From Streptomyces profundus (GTDB lineage: Bacteria; Actinomycetota; Actinomycetes; Streptomycetales; Streptomycetaceae): a stretch of 64,000 nt of DNA. This document shows, in pieces, positions 7,635-16,765 of this stretch. A program made the translations under genes and the position numbers. Within the stretch, counting starts at the first letter, position 1. Each line of letters opens with the position of its first letter. Location of the stretch: the NCBI RefSeq assembly GCF_020740535.1, contig NZ_CP082362.1, forward strand, positions 3,284,501 through 3,348,500, written 5' to 3'. The notes below the pieces were generated by a model. It saw only the letters and a program-made list of their open reading frames with translations. It did not search any database and was not told the origin of the DNA.

Positions 7635-10600
7635 GTGAGCAGCAGGCCAGCGAGGGGCGCTGCTCGCCTCGCCGCCATACTCGACGCGCTGCCTGACGCG
7701 CTGTTGCTGGTGAACGGCAACGGCACAGTCGTCAACGCCAATGCCATCGCCATCGAGACCCTCGGGGTCGCCGGTGCGCCACTGATCGGGCGCGGGCTTC
7801 TGGACATCGTGCCGGAGTTCGACCCGCGCAGGATTCCGGGCTCGATGCGTCGCCCGGAGGAAGACCCCAGTGTCAGAACCAAGCCGACCCGCATGATCGC
7901 CAGGCGGACGGACGGCACGGAGTTGCAGGTCGAGGTGACCAGCGCCGGTCTGAACTCCGCCCACACTCCCTACGCCTCGGCCATAGAAGCGGCGTTCGCC
8001 GACGACTTCGCGGGCGAGGAGCTGCTGGTGCTCGTGGTGCGGGACCTCTCCGGCACGTTGGACACCGAGGCCGAGCTGGTGCGTCAGCAGCGGCAGACCG
8101 AGATGATCCTGCGTGCGGCCTCAGAGGGCGTCGTCGGGGTCGACACCGCCGGCAGGATCGTGTTGGTCAACCCGGCGGCGGCGCAGATCCTCGGGCATCG
8201 GGCCAGTCAGCTCGGCGGCCAGCTGCTGCACCCGCTGGCCCATCACTCGCGGGCCGACGGGACCCCGTTGGCCTATGAGGAGACCCCGCTGCACGACACC
8301 CTCGTCTCCGGGCGCAAGCATCGGGTGCGTGGGCAGGTGCTGTGGACGGGCGACGGTCGCGCGGTGCCCGTCAACATGACGACCGCGCCGGTGCGCGACG
8401 GGGATCAGCTGGTCGGGGCCGTGATGACGTTCCTGGACCGTCGCCCCTACGACACGCTGGCCGCGCGGCACAGCCAGTTGCTGTCGGTGCTGAGCGACGG
8501 TCTGCGCGGACCGCTGGACCAGCTGCGAGGCGAACTGAGCGCGCTGGCCGCCGATCCGGCCGGGCAGTTGTGGCCGGAGGCCAACCAGGTCCTGCACCAT
8601 CTGGCCGCCGGCTACGCGCGGATGACCACGTTGGTGGACAACGTGCTGGGTTATCAGCGGCTCGACGAGGGCCTGGACAAGCTCGCGCTCAAGCGGGTCT
8701 CGCTGGACACGGTGGTGGCGTCCGGCGTCGAGGGAGCGACGGAGCTGATCGGGCCGGGGCGCGCGCAGTTCGCGGTGCACGCTCCGCCGATCGAGGCCGA
8801 GGTTGATCCGGAGCGGCTCGCTCAAGCGTTGGCACATCTGATCGCCGATGTGGCCGGAGTGGACGCGACCGGTCAGGCTCCTACGTCCGCGCGAGGCGAT
8901 TCGACCATTGTGGTCGCCGCCGCGCAGCGCGGCGAGGTGGTGCGGATCGAGGTGCGTGGCCCCTATCCGGGCGGCAACCCGGTGCACGAGCCCATCGTTC
9001 GGGGCATCGTGCGGCAGCACGGAGGCGTGTTGCAGACCCACGAGATGCCAGGGCAGGGCGGCGCCTCGGCCTATGTGCTGGAGGTGCCGATCGCCGCTGG
9101 CGACGGGACGGCGCCACCGGTGACGATCGGCGCGCGGGACGCCAGCGGCGACACCACCGTGATGCCGGTGCCGGCCGAGCCGGCGCGCGGCACGGAACGT
9201 CCGAGCGCCGCTTCGGACGGCCCGGCGGAGGGACGGCCGGCCGTGGCCGCCATCGAGCCGGTGCCGGACACGCCGACGGGTCGTCGGCGCCGGCACGCGC
9301 CCGAGCAGTCCCCTCCCGCCCCGACTCCCGCACCCGGCACGCCGGTGCCGGAGGCGGCGGGGCCCAAGACTCCGGCGCCCGGCATCGCGCTGCCGGGGGC
9401 GCCCGCGCCCGGGGCGCACACGCCGGCGCCCGAGCATCAGACGCCCCCCGGTGGAACGGGGAACGGCCGCCGCCGGCGCGCGTTGGCTCCCGTCGACGAG
9501 ACGCCCGGGGAGGCGGCCCCCGCCGCGCCGGCCGCGGCACCGCCGCCGACCGGTCGGCGGCGCCGAGCGCTGCCGCCCGAACCGTCGGAGGCCACGCCCG
9601 AGCAGGGGCAGCCGATCGCGCTCGGCCCGGGGCCGAGCGGGCCGGCGCCCGAGCGGCCCGGCGCCCAGCCGGCGCCGGCGCCCGGCGCGCCGCATCCCGC
9701 CGCGCCCCAGCCCGCGCCCCCCGCCGCGCCGGCGCCGCAGCCGGCGCAAGCGCAACCGGCACAACCGCAACCGCCGGCCGAGACCGTGGCGCCACCGCAG
9801 CCGGTGGTGCCGCAGCCGGGCAAGCCCGCGCTGCCCACCCGGGGCGCGCGGAGCGCCGAGGCGCCCGCCCGGCCGGCCGACCAGCCGGAGCCGGCGCGGG
9901 CCCCGGCCATCGGCCCCGAGCCGGGGTCGACACCGGCCGCGTACGAGCCGTTCGGGCCGGCCGCTCCGGAGCAGGTCCCAGGCCAGGCTCCCGGCCAGGC
10001 CCAGGGCCAGCCGGCGTTCGAGCAGCCCGAGTACGAGCAGGGCGGCGAGCAGCCGGAGTACGAACGGGCGGAGTACGAGCGAGGCCGGGCCGACGCCGCC
10101 GGGCAGGCGCCGGAGCAGCCGGCGACGCCGGAGGAACCAGCCGAGGAGCCAGCGCCCGTCGAGCACTCGGTGGTGGCGGCCAGCCCCATCCTGGACGGCA
10201 GCATGGCCCCGGCGCCCGCGCCCATGCGCTCGCGCCCCCTGCCCATGCCGGGCAGCGAGCGCGCCCGACCGGAGCAGCACACGCCCGGCGTGAGTGTGCA
10301 GACGCTGGGGCAGGGCGTTCCGATTCCGCCCCAGGCGCACGCCCCCCGCCCGCACCCGGGACCCGAGGCACCGGCCCCCGCACAGCCGGCCCCCCCACAG
10401 CCGGGCCCGAGCCTGCCGGCGCAGGCCAGCCCCGCGCAGCCGGCCCCGCCCACCCGGCGGCGCAAGTTGGCGACGCCGCCGGAGGAGAACGATCCGAGGC
10501 TCAACCGCGTGGCCCCGGGCGGCCAGCCCCCGCCAAGCACCGCGCCCGACACCCAGGGGCGTGGTCGGGAGTACGCGATCAGCGCGCCGGCCGCCGGCAC

Positions 10601-11438
10601 GGCGGAGGGCCCCGAGCCGCTCGACGGTCCCAACGGGGCGGTCGACGTGACCAAGGGCGGCGGCGAGCCGGTCGGTGGCGCGCGGCGGCCGACCGGTCCC
10701 GCCGACGACGAACTGCCGCCTGAGCCGTTGGACAACCCGCGCCGGCTGCTGGTCTGGCCCGAGCCGGACGTCTCGACGCAGCAGGCGCTGACCGACCGTG
10801 GCTATCGTCCGGTGATCGTGCACTCCCGCGAGGAGGTGGACGCGCAGATCGCGGCCTACCCGGCGGCGCTCTTCGTCGATCCGCTGACCGGGCCGATCAC
10901 CAGGACGGCGCTCCAGTCACTGCGGGGCGCCGCGGTGGCGGCCGAGGTGCCGGTGCTGGTGACGGCCGGGCTGGGCCAGGCCAGCCGGGAGGCGGCCTAT
11001 GGCGCCGACCCCGCGGTGCTGCTGAAGGCGCTCGCGCCCAGGGACAGCGATCAGCATCCGCCGAGGGTGCTGCTGGTCGAGGAACAGCAGGTCATCGCTG
11101 ACGCGTTGGCGGCCTCGCTGGAGCGGCGCGGGATGCGGGCGGCGCACGCCCCCTCGGACGCGGCGGCGATGGAGCTGGCGGCGCAGCTGCGGCCGAACCT
11201 GGTGGTGATGGATCTCAACCAGGTGCGGCGCCGCAGGGCGGGCATCATCGACTGGCTGCGGGTGAACGGGCTGCTGAACCGCACCCCGTTCGTCGTCTAC
11301 ACGGCGGCCGAGATGGATCCGGCGCAGCTGCCGCTGTTGGCCTCGGGCGAGACGGTGCTCTTCCTGGCCGAACGCTCCACCCATCCGGATGTGCAGGCCA
11401 AGATCGTGGATCTGCTGGCCAAGATCGGCGCGCACTAG
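7635..11438 (+). CDS. Large PAS / kinase-like / receiver-like signalling protein, probably without kinase activity
   Basis: A 1267-residue cytoplasmic protein from GTG 7635, preceded by GGGAGGA. Order: PAS domain about 10-120, second PAS about 150-272, a DHp-like helix region about 276-345, a HATPase-like region about 360-490, a roughly 530-residue Pro/Ala/Gln/Glu-rich linker, and two receiver-like domains (about 1036-1136 and 1142-1267). The kinase H-box reads LSDGLRGPL at about 284-292, so the phosphoacceptor His is replaced by Asp, and no clear N box follows. Receiver 1 keeps an Asp in LFVDP (about 1081). Receiver 2 keeps Asp in VVMDL (about 1193) but has EE instead of DD and no conserved Lys. 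It is likely a scaffold or sensor. It stands alone between the SSI gene and a sigma factor. Confidence 0.75.
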   Translation: MSSRPARGAARLAAILDALPDALLLVNGNGTVVNANAIAIETLGVAGAPLIGRGLLDIVPEFDPRRIPGSMRRPEEDPSVRTKPTRMIARRTDGTELQVEVTSAGLNSAHTPYASAIEAAFADDFAGEELLVLVVRDLSGTLDTEAELVRQQRQTEMILRAASEGVVGVDTAGRIVLVNPAAAQILGHRASQLGGQLLHPLAHHSRADGTPLAYEETPLHDTLVSGRKHRVRGQVLWTGDGRAVPVNMTTAPVRDGDQLVGAVMTFLDRRPYDTLAARHSQLLSVLSDGLRGPLDQLRGELSALAADPAGQLWPEANQVLHHLAAGYARMTTLVDNVLGYQRLDEGLDKLALKRVSLDTVVASGVEGATELIGPGRAQFAVHAPPIEAEVDPERLAQALAHLIADVAGVDATGQAPTSARGDSTIVVAAAQRGEVVRIEVRGPYPGGNPVHEPIVRGIVRQHGGVLQTHEMPGQGGASAYVLEVPIAAGDGTAPPVTIGARDASGDTTVMPVPAEPARGTERPSAASDGPAEGRPAVAAIEPVPDTPTGRRRRHAPEQSPPAPTPAPGTPVPEAAGPKTPAPGIALPGAPAPGAHTPAPEHQTPPGGTGNGRRRRALAPVDETPGEAAPAAPAAAPPPTGRRRRALPPEPSEATPEQGQPIALGPGPSGPAPERPGAQPAPAPGAPHPAAPQPAPPAAPAPQPAQAQPAQPQPPAETVAPPQPVVPQPGKPALPTRGARSAEAPARPADQPEPARAPAIGPEPGSTPAAYEPFGPAAPEQVPGQAPGQAQGQPAFEQPEYEQGGEQPEYERAEYERGRADAAGQAPEQPATPEEPAEEPAPVEHSVVAASPILDGSMAPAPAPMRSRPLPMPGSERARPEQHTPGVSVQTLGQGVPIPPQAHAPRPHPGPEAPAPAQPAPPQPGPSLPAQASPAQPAPPTRRRKLATPPEENDPRLNRVAPGGQPPPSTAPDTQGRGREYAISAPAAGTAEGPEPLDGPNGAVDVTKGGGEPVGGARRPTGPADDELPPEPLDNPRRLLVWPEPDVSTQQALTDRGYRPVIVHSREEVDAQIAAYPAALFVDPLTGPITRTALQSLRGAAVAAEVPVLVTAGLGQASREAAYGADPAVLLKALAPRDSDQHPPRVLLVEEQQVIADALAASLERRGMRAAHAPSDAAAMELAAQLRPNLVVMDLNQVRRRRAGIIDWLRVNGLLNRTPFVVYTAAEMDPAQLPLLASGETVLFLAERSTHPDVQAKIVDLLAKIGAH

Positions 11439-11492
11439 GCTCGAACCGGTCGATCCTGTCGGATCAGCCCGCGGCGTCAGAAGCGGTGCTCC

Positions 11493-11513
11493 CCCAGGCC
11501 CTTGGGGCCTGGG
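11493..11513. terminator. Hairpin between convergent PAS-protein and sigma genes
   Basis: A 9-bp perfect stem (11493-11501 with 11505-11513) and 3-base loop, 54 bp after the PAS-protein stop and 148 bp beyond the sigma gene stop. The rest of 11439-11660 holds two copies of CGTCGGGCGCCGG and no gene. Confidence 0.55.
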
Positions 11514-11660
11514 AGGTGCTCCCGTCGGGCGCCGGTTCGCAGCTCGTGCTGCCCCGGGCCCTCGGGGGCCTGGCTGTGCCCCGTCGGGCGCCGGACGCGA
11601 TCCACGCCGAACCGATGACCTGCCCCGGCGTCCCAAGCCCTCGGGGCCACGCGCCGGGCC

Positions 11661-12251
11661 TCAGGCCGCTATCGCGGCGCCGGGCCGGGAGACCGGGCCG
11701 GGGATGGCCGCGGGGGCCGCGTCGTGGCGGGTGACCTCGGCCAGCTCCTGGTCCTCCCTGAGCTTGGCCAGCGCCCGCGAGACGGCGGACTTGACCGTGC
11801 CGACGGAGACGCCGAGCAGCTCGGCGGTGGCGGCCTCGCTCATGTCCTCGTAGTAGCGCAGGACCACCATGGCGCGCTGCCGGTCCGGCAGCCTCAGGAC
11901 CGCCTGCCACATCGCGTCCCGCACGGCCTGTTGCTCCGCCGGATCCGGCTCGGGCAGCGGATCGGGCTCGGGCAGCTCGTCCACGGCGTACTCGTCCACC
12001 CGGCGCTTGCGCCACTGGGACGTACGGGTGTTGACCAGGGCGCGCCGGACATAGCCGTCCAGCGCCCGGTGGTCCTGGATCCGCTCCCAGGCCAGATAGG
12101 TCTTGGTGAGCGCGGTCTGTAGCAGATCCTCGGCGTCGCTGGGATTGGAGGTAAGCGAACGGGCGGTGCGCAGCAGCACCGGCCCGCGGGCCCGCACGTA
12201 GGAGGTGAAAGTCAGCGGCGTCACCGGCTGGACTGTCCTGGGCGTGGTCAT
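11661..12251 (-). CDS. SigE-family ECF RNA polymerase sigma factor
   Basis: ECF sigma factor of 196 residues in the SigE-family subgroup common in Streptomyces. Region 2 spans about residues 13-75 (LTFTSYVRARGPVLLRTA...DAEDLLQTALTKTYLAWERI) and region 4 about 112-165 (LRLPDRQRAMVVLRYYEDMSEAATAELL, then the helix-turn-helix GVSVGTVKSAVSRALAKLR). No anti-sigma gene lies next to it. It has a C-terminal tail of about 28 residues rich in Pro and Ala. ATG 12251 has no clear ribosome binding site, so a leaderless or downstream start is possible. Confidence 0.85.
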   Translation of the reverse strand: MTTPRTVQPVTPLTFTSYVRARGPVLLRTARSLTSNPSDAEDLLQTALTKTYLAWERIQDHRALDGYVRRALVNTRTSQWRKRRVDEYAVDELPEPDPLPEPDPAEQQAVRDAMWQAVLRLPDRQRAMVVLRYYEDMSEAATAELLGVSVGTVKSAVSRALAKLREDQELAEVTRHDAAPAAIPGPVSRPGAAIAA

Positions 12252-12509
12252 GCTCTACAAACTAGGAGACTTCACCCCCCGTGGGGATCGGCCAGAGGTC
12301 GCGATGGTCTCTCCCCCCCAGGGCGTAGAGGTGGGGTTGTCTCCACCTCCCCAGGGTGGAGGGGAACTCCTCCCGACCCTCAGGAGGGCTCAGGGATCCA
12401 CCTGATAGCTCTGCGGGGGTCCCGGCCGCGCGGTCCTTCCCGAAGGCGTCGGCCGGGGCAGGGCCACGGCCCTCAGGGACGTTCGCAGGTGCCAATCGCC
12501 GACAACGCG
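12252..12509. other. Intergenic region upstream of the sigma gene, no gene seen
   Basis: About 260 bp between the sigma start and the terminator of the next gene. It holds a small hairpin around 12347-12361 and presumably the sigma promoter. I could not assign -35/-10 elements. Confidence 0.5.
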
Positions 12510-12540
12510 ACGCGGGCGCACCGTGACGGTGCGCCCGCGT
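12510..12540. terminator. Terminator of the small secreted protein gene
   Basis: A perfect 14-bp stem (12510-12523 with 12527-12540) with a 3-base loop, about 75 bp beyond the stop of the minus-strand gene at 12614. Confidence 0.75.
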
Positions 12541-12613
12541 CTGACCCTTGCCTGCCGCCGATGGCACACCCCGGATGCCACCGGCTCGTCAACGGGGCTT
12601 CGGCCCCGGCCCG

Positions 12614-12898
12614 TCAGAGGACGTCGAAGACCAGCGTGTAGTACGTGTTGTCCGACTGGTCGACGAAGACGAAGGCCGACTCGTTGACGTTGGCCGTGTT
12701 GCTCTCGTTGCTCGCGCCCCGACCGGCGGCGGCCTGCTGGTTGCTCGCGGTGTTTCCGGTGTTGCCCAGCACACCACCGCCGAGGCTGCCGCTGACCGCG
12801 GTGTCGTCCGCCGCGTGGGCGACGCCGCTGACGGCGCCCAACAGCAGCGGCGCGGCGGCGGCGGTGGCGAGAACGCGGGCGATGCGGATGCTTGCCAT
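12614..12898 (-). CDS. Small secreted protein of unknown function
   Basis: A 94-residue protein with a clear Sec signal peptide (residues 1-28, cleavage after AHA) and a short mature part of about 66 residues. The mature part is rich in Asn, Gly, Ser and Thr (GNTGNTASNQQAAAGRG) and ends in beta-strand-like NTYYTLVFDVL. There is no Cys. It is somewhat chaplin-like in size and composition but lacks the chaplin signature, so I do not call it one. ATG 12898 has GGAGGA 7 bases upstream; a longer in-frame start at 12970 is less likely. Possibly a surface protein. Confidence 0.65.
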   Translation of the reverse strand: MASIRIARVLATAAAAPLLLGAVSGVAHAADDTAVSGSLGGGVLGNTGNTASNQQAAAGRGASNESNTANVNESAFVFVDQSDNTYYTLVFDVL

Positions 12899-13063
12899 CT
12901 GATTCCTCCATGGGACGCGATGCGGTGCTCTGGCTTGGCAGTCGGCCTTAACTGCCGGGAGACGGATCACGACGTCGTGACACCAGAGTTGCCCACGGTT
13001 CTCCTGGAGAATCGAGATACCCGTGGGATTCCCCCGCAGGGAGGAACAGCGAGGACCAAACGT

Positions 13064-13753
13064 TCAGCCCGTGGCGGTCAATTCTTCGATTTTCCGCGCG
13101 AAATCCGCGGTGGGCAAAGGGAGTTCGATCTCATCGACGAACTGGACGGCATCCGGAAGGTAATGGATCACCGCCGAGGCGGCGGCCGTGAGATAGTCCT
13201 CGTCGCGGTGGAGCAGGGCCAGCACCCTGAGGACCAACGCCGGGTTGTTGCCGTCGGGTTGCTCGTCCGCCTCCGGATGGGGATGGTGTTCGGGGTCGGC
13301 CTGCCGATGCCACAGCTCGGCCTCCCACTCCTCGCCCAGCGCCATATGGTGCAGATAGAGGCAGTAGGCCGCCGCCCCGTCGCCGGCGCCCGCGGCGAAC
13401 TGCCACCAGAAGCGGGCGGAGTCCTCCTGACCCGCCAGATGGAGGGCGCAGCCCAACACCCGTGCGCCGTCCGGCTGGAGAATGCGCCGGCCGAGGAACG
13501 CCGCCATGTGCTGTAGCGCGCCGTCCTGCTCGACCACGGTGCGACAGAGGATGTCCAGCAGCCCGAGGAGTTCGGCGCCGCGCTCCTCGTTCGGGCTCGC
13601 GTCGCACCGGGGCACCGGGGCGTCGAGGGAGCCGTGGCCGCCGAGTCCGGCGGCGATCCGGCGTTCGGCGGCCTCGATCTCCTGGTCGCTGTAGGTGTGC
13701 GGGCGCCGCGCCAGGACGGCCCTGGCCAGCAGTTGGTCAATGGTCACCGGCAT
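13064..13753 (-). CDS. Sigma-linked protein with Sel1/TPR-like region, function unknown
   Basis: A 229-residue soluble protein whose start (ATG 13753) lies inside the end of the sigma gene, a 17-bp overlap that implies cotranslation. The middle (VLGCALHLAGQEDSARFWWQF, then AAYCLYLHHMALGE) resembles a Sel1/TPR helical repeat pair. A linker rich in His, Pro and Glu follows, and the C terminus has a conserved-looking IELPLPTADFARKIEEL. There is no membrane segment and no zinc-binding anti-sigma motif. A partner or modulator of the sigma factor is plausible from overlap only. Confidence 0.65.
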   Translation of the reverse strand: MPVTIDQLLARAVLARRPHTYSDQEIEAAERRIAAGLGGHGSLDAPVPRCDASPNEERGAELLGLLDILCRTVVEQDGALQHMAAFLGRRILQPDGARVLGCALHLAGQEDSARFWWQFAAGAGDGAAAYCLYLHHMALGEEWEAELWHRQADPEHHPHPEADEQPDGNNPALVLRVLALLHRDEDYLTAAASAVIHYLPDAVQFVDEIELPLPTADFARKIEELTATG

Positions 13754-14399
13754 CGCCTTCGGCCCCCTCTCGCACGCCCTGCGGTCGCGCGCCGCGCCAG
13801 GCGGGCTCATCGGTCAGCCGTGCCAGTCCGCGCCGGTCGTCCCCGGGAACGTCCGGGTATTCGAGGCCGAGCGCCTCCTTGAGCCGATGCCTGGCGTAGC
13901 GCGCGGTGGAGCGCACGCCGGGGACGGTGACGCCGAGGATGTCGGCGGTCTCCACCGTGCTGTAGCCGATGCAGTACCGCAGCACGATCACGTCGTGCTG
14001 CCGCTCGGGCAGCTCGCTGATGGCCTGATAGAGGCTGAGGCTCTCCTCAAGCTCGCCTATCGGGTCGACCGCCTCGTGCAGGGCCTGGGTCTCGAAGGCG
14101 GCGGTGTCCATCACCACGGCCCGCCGGCCCCGGTTCCTGGCGGCCTCGACCGTCTGCCGTTTGAGCACCGTCCAGGCGTAGCCGGCCGGGCTGTCCAGCC
14201 GGAGGGCGTCGGCCCAGTCGGCGGCCAGCTGCTCGAACGCGCGGTCCACCGCCTCCTCGGCGTCGGCCCTGGCGCCGAGGTAGAGCTCGGCCCAGCGCAC
14301 ATAGGCCGGGCGGTACATCTGATGGAAGGCGCGGAAGTCCGCGGGCAGCGGGGACAGCGGGGCGACTCCGGTTCTGCGTCGGGGAGCGGCCTCGGTCAT
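13737..14399 (-). CDS. Sigma-70 family (ECF-like) RNA polymerase sigma factor
   Basis: A 220-residue sigma factor. Region 2 is near residues 20-85 (FRAFHQMYRPAYVRWAELYL, DAEEAVDRAFEQL). Region 4 is near 120-180 (ISELPERQHDVIVLRYCIGYSTVETADILGV, then PGVRSTARYARHRLKEAL). ATG 14399 is preceded by GGAGAGGAG. Longer in-frame starts give an Arg-rich stretch without family likeness. The downstream gene overlaps it by 17 bp. There is a 60-residue low-complexity tail after region 4. Confidence 0.82.
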   Translation of the reverse strand: MTEAAPRRRTGVAPLSPLPADFRAFHQMYRPAYVRWAELYLGARADAEEAVDRAFEQLAADWADALRLDSPAGYAWTVLKRQTVEAARNRGRRAVVMDTAAFETQALHEAVDPIGELEESLSLYQAISELPERQHDVIVLRYCIGYSTVETADILGVTVPGVRSTARYARHRLKEALGLEYPDVPGDDRRGLARLTDEPAWRGARPQGVREGAEGDAGDH

Positions 14400-15020
14400 C
14401 GCGGGCTCCTCTCCCGGCCGGACGGGCACGACGCCACGGGCCGGCACTGGCCGGCACCTGAAGCGGGCTGAACGTTCACGGACCTCCGGGTCCTCTCCTC
14501 GTTGTGGCGGGAAACCGAGCCGCCGGCGTCCCTGGGACGCCCAGGTGCGGACTTCGCCTCCCACCGCTCTCGCCGTTCCAGCCGCCGCGACAGCCGGGAA
14601 CGTTCGGAGCGATCGACAACGCCCGATCGTTCGTCGAGGCCGCGGGATGCTGCCAGTGATCACCACTGTCGCGGACAGGACCGCCAACCGCACACCCGAA
14701 GAGGGCGTCTGGACGATCCGGACACCCCGTTGTCGTCCCAGCAACGGGACCAAAGCCTCGAACCGCCATGGAGGCTAGCGCTCCTCGACCTGGCCTGCCA
14801 ACCCGAACGCACCGCCCCGCACGTGTCTTCGGTCACCTGTACGCCAAGCACCCGGCTCCGAACTGGCCGCTCTCGGCCCGCCGTTGGGCATCCGACCGGC
14901 CGGCACCGGCGCGACGGAGCCCGAGGGGGCGCGACCGCGGGGCGGCGCCCGGGGCGCACGCACAGGCGCGAACGGGACGGGGGCGGAGGCGCCGCCCCCG
15001 CCCGCGCGCGAAAGCGGCGA
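14400..15020. other. Gene-free stretch upstream of the sigma operon
   Basis: About 620 bp without a convincing gene: open frames on both strands show no family likeness and no binding site, and one runs through the tRNA. It should contain the sigma operon promoter. Spaced CGATCG copies occur around 14607-14630. Confidence 0.5.
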
Positions 15021-15053
15021 CGGCGGCCCCCGATGAAACTCGGGGGACCGCCG
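15021..15053 (-). terminator. Terminator of tRNA-Ser(TGA)
   Basis: Two-part stem: CGGCGG with CCGCCG, and CCCCCGA with TCGGGGG, one bulged base and a 6-base loop. It starts 38 bp beyond the tRNA 3' end. Confidence 0.7.
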
Positions 15054-15090
15054 CCCTTCCCGCTCTGACCTGCTGTTTCGTTGTCCGCTG

Positions 15091-15178
15091 CGGAGGCTGT
15101 GGGATTTGAACCCACGGTGACGGGTTACGCCACGACGGTTTTCAAGACCGTTCCCTTCGGCCGCTCGGGCAAGCCTCC
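15091..15178 (-). tRNA. tRNA-Ser (anticodon TGA)
   Basis: Minus-strand class II tRNA of 88 nt. Acceptor GGAGGCT pairs with AGCCTCC, the anticodon loop is CTTGAAA (anticodon TGA), there is a long variable arm, and the T-arm contains GGTTCAAATCC. CCA is not encoded. Confidence 0.97.
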
Positions 15179-15221
15179 CGACGCGTCGGTCGCCCAACGC
15201 ACTCGGACAGCCTAGCGGTTG

Positions 15222-16727
15222 TCACTGCTCTCCCACGCGCTCGCCGAGGACGATCGTGGTGGTGTTCTCGTTCCCGTCGCGGACGTAGGTGACGTCGACC
15301 GACTCACCGGGTTCGTGGGTCCAGATCTGGCTGATCAGGGTGGGCCCGCTGTCGATCGCGCGGTCGCCGAATCGGGTGATCACATCGCCGGGCTGGAGGC
15401 CGGCCTCGGCCGCCGGGCCGCCCGGGGTCACCGGGTCGCTGTTGTCGTTGGTGGCGTCGACGATCTTGGCGCCCTCCTGCCCCGTGGCGCCGTTGTCCAC
15501 CGAGGCGCCGATGATCGGATAGACCGCCTCGCCGTGCTCCATCAGATCGGAGGCGACCCGGCTGGCCTGGTTGATCGGGATGGCGAAGCCGAGGCCCACG
15601 CTGCCCGCCTCGCCGCCGAGGCCGCCCGTGGTGGATCGGATCGCGGAGTTCACGCCGATCACCTGGCCCTCGGCGTTGAGCAGCGGGCCGCCGGAGTTAC
15701 CCGGGTTGATCGAGGCGTCGGTCTGGAGGGCGTTCATATAGGAGGCGTTGCCGCTCTGGCCGTCGCTGGAGGCCACCGGGCGGTCCTTGGCGCTGACGAT
15801 GCCGGTGGTGACCGTGCCGGACAGGCCGAACGGGGCGCCGATCGCGATGGTGGCGTCGCCGACGGCGACCTGCTCCGAGTCGCCCAGCGGCAGGGGCACC
15901 AAGTCCCTGTCGCCCGCGTCGATCAGGCGCATCACGGCGACGTCGTAGCCCTCGGCGCGGCCGACCACCTCGGCGTCGTAGCTCTGGCCGTCGGAGAAGG
16001 TGACCGAGAGGTCGCCGCCGTCCGCAGCCGCCGCCACCACGTGGTTGTTGGTCATGATGTGGCCCGCCTCGTCGTAGACGAAGCCGGTGCCGCCGGCGGA
16101 CTCGGCGCCGTTGGCCGCCTCGATGGTGACCACGCTGGGCAGTGCCGTCTCCGCTATCCCGGCGACCGACTCGGGCGGCCTGGCGACCGAGCCGCCGCCG
16201 GAGCTGTTGACCTGGGACGAGGCGCTCTCGTTGCTCTCGTCCGCCGCCCAATACCCCACGCCGCCGCCGATGCCGCCGGCCACCAGGGTGGCCGCCACGA
16301 CGCCGAGCAGCAGCCCGTTGACCCGGCGCTTGCGCGGCGGGGGCGGCGGCGGGAAGGCCCAGGAGCCGCTGGCCGGCGGCGGGGCGCCGCCATAGCCGGG
16401 GCCGGCGGGATAGCCGCCGCCGGGCGGAACGCCGGCGCCGCCGCTCGGCGCGGAAGCGGACGAGCCGAGCACCTGGGTGGGCGGGTCGGCCGGGAACTGG
16501 CCCGTGGTGGCGGCCCCGCCGGAGGCATGGGGCGAGGAATGAGGGGAGGAATGGGGCGCGGAAGGCGGCGGTGCATAGGGCGCGGAAGGGGGTGGGGAAG
16601 GGGGCGCGGAAGCGGCGGGGGGAAGGGGGGACGCCGGGGGTGGAACCGCCGGCCGGGCCGCCGACTCCGGCGACGCACCGTCCGCTGGCCCGTCCGGCCT
16701 GCCGGGACCTTCGTTCTCGGTGCTCAC
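15222..16727 (-). CDS. HtrA/DegP-type S1C serine protease with PDZ domain
   Basis: Membrane-anchored quality-control protease of 501 residues. A cytoplasmic Pro-rich N terminus (about 1-130) is followed by one transmembrane helix (about 133-155), then the trypsin-like domain with His in TNNHVV (about 228), Asp in YDVAVM (about 262) and Ser in GNSGGP (about 343). A single PDZ domain (about 395-490) follows, with GLQPGDVITRFG. It degrades or refolds misfolded secreted proteins outside the membrane. GTG 16727 has GAGGAG 8 bases upstream. Direct repeats in its upstream region may be a stress-regulator site. Confidence 0.92.
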   Translation of the reverse strand: MSTENEGPGRPDGPADGASPESAARPAVPPPASPLPPAASAPPSPPPSAPYAPPPSAPHSSPHSSPHASGGAATTGQFPADPPTQVLGSSASAPSGGAGVPPGGGYPAGPGYGGAPPPASGSWAFPPPPPPRKRRVNGLLLGVVAATLVAGGIGGGVGYWAADESNESASSQVNSSGGGSVARPPESVAGIAETALPSVVTIEAANGAESAGGTGFVYDEAGHIMTNNHVVAAAADGGDLSVTFSDGQSYDAEVVGRAEGYDVAVMRLIDAGDRDLVPLPLGDSEQVAVGDATIAIGAPFGLSGTVTTGIVSAKDRPVASSDGQSGNASYMNALQTDASINPGNSGGPLLNAEGQVIGVNSAIRSTTGGLGGEAGSVGLGFAIPINQASRVASDLMEHGEAVYPIIGASVDNGATGQEGAKIVDATNDNSDPVTPGGPAAEAGLQPGDVITRFGDRAIDSGPTLISQIWTHEPGESVDVTYVRDGNENTTTIVLGERVGEQ

Positions 16728-16765
16728 TGCTTACTCCTCAGGGCGTTTGTCGGAACGCGGTTCGC

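Noticed and set aside
8121..10823. 900-codon minus-strand frame opposite the PAS protein gene
   Set aside because: Composition artefact of the Pro/Ala-rich linker read backwards; no start signal and no motif.
14502..15197. Several open frames on both strands between the sigma gene and tRNA-Ser
   Set aside because: No ribosome binding sites, no conserved features, and some run through the tRNA and its terminator.
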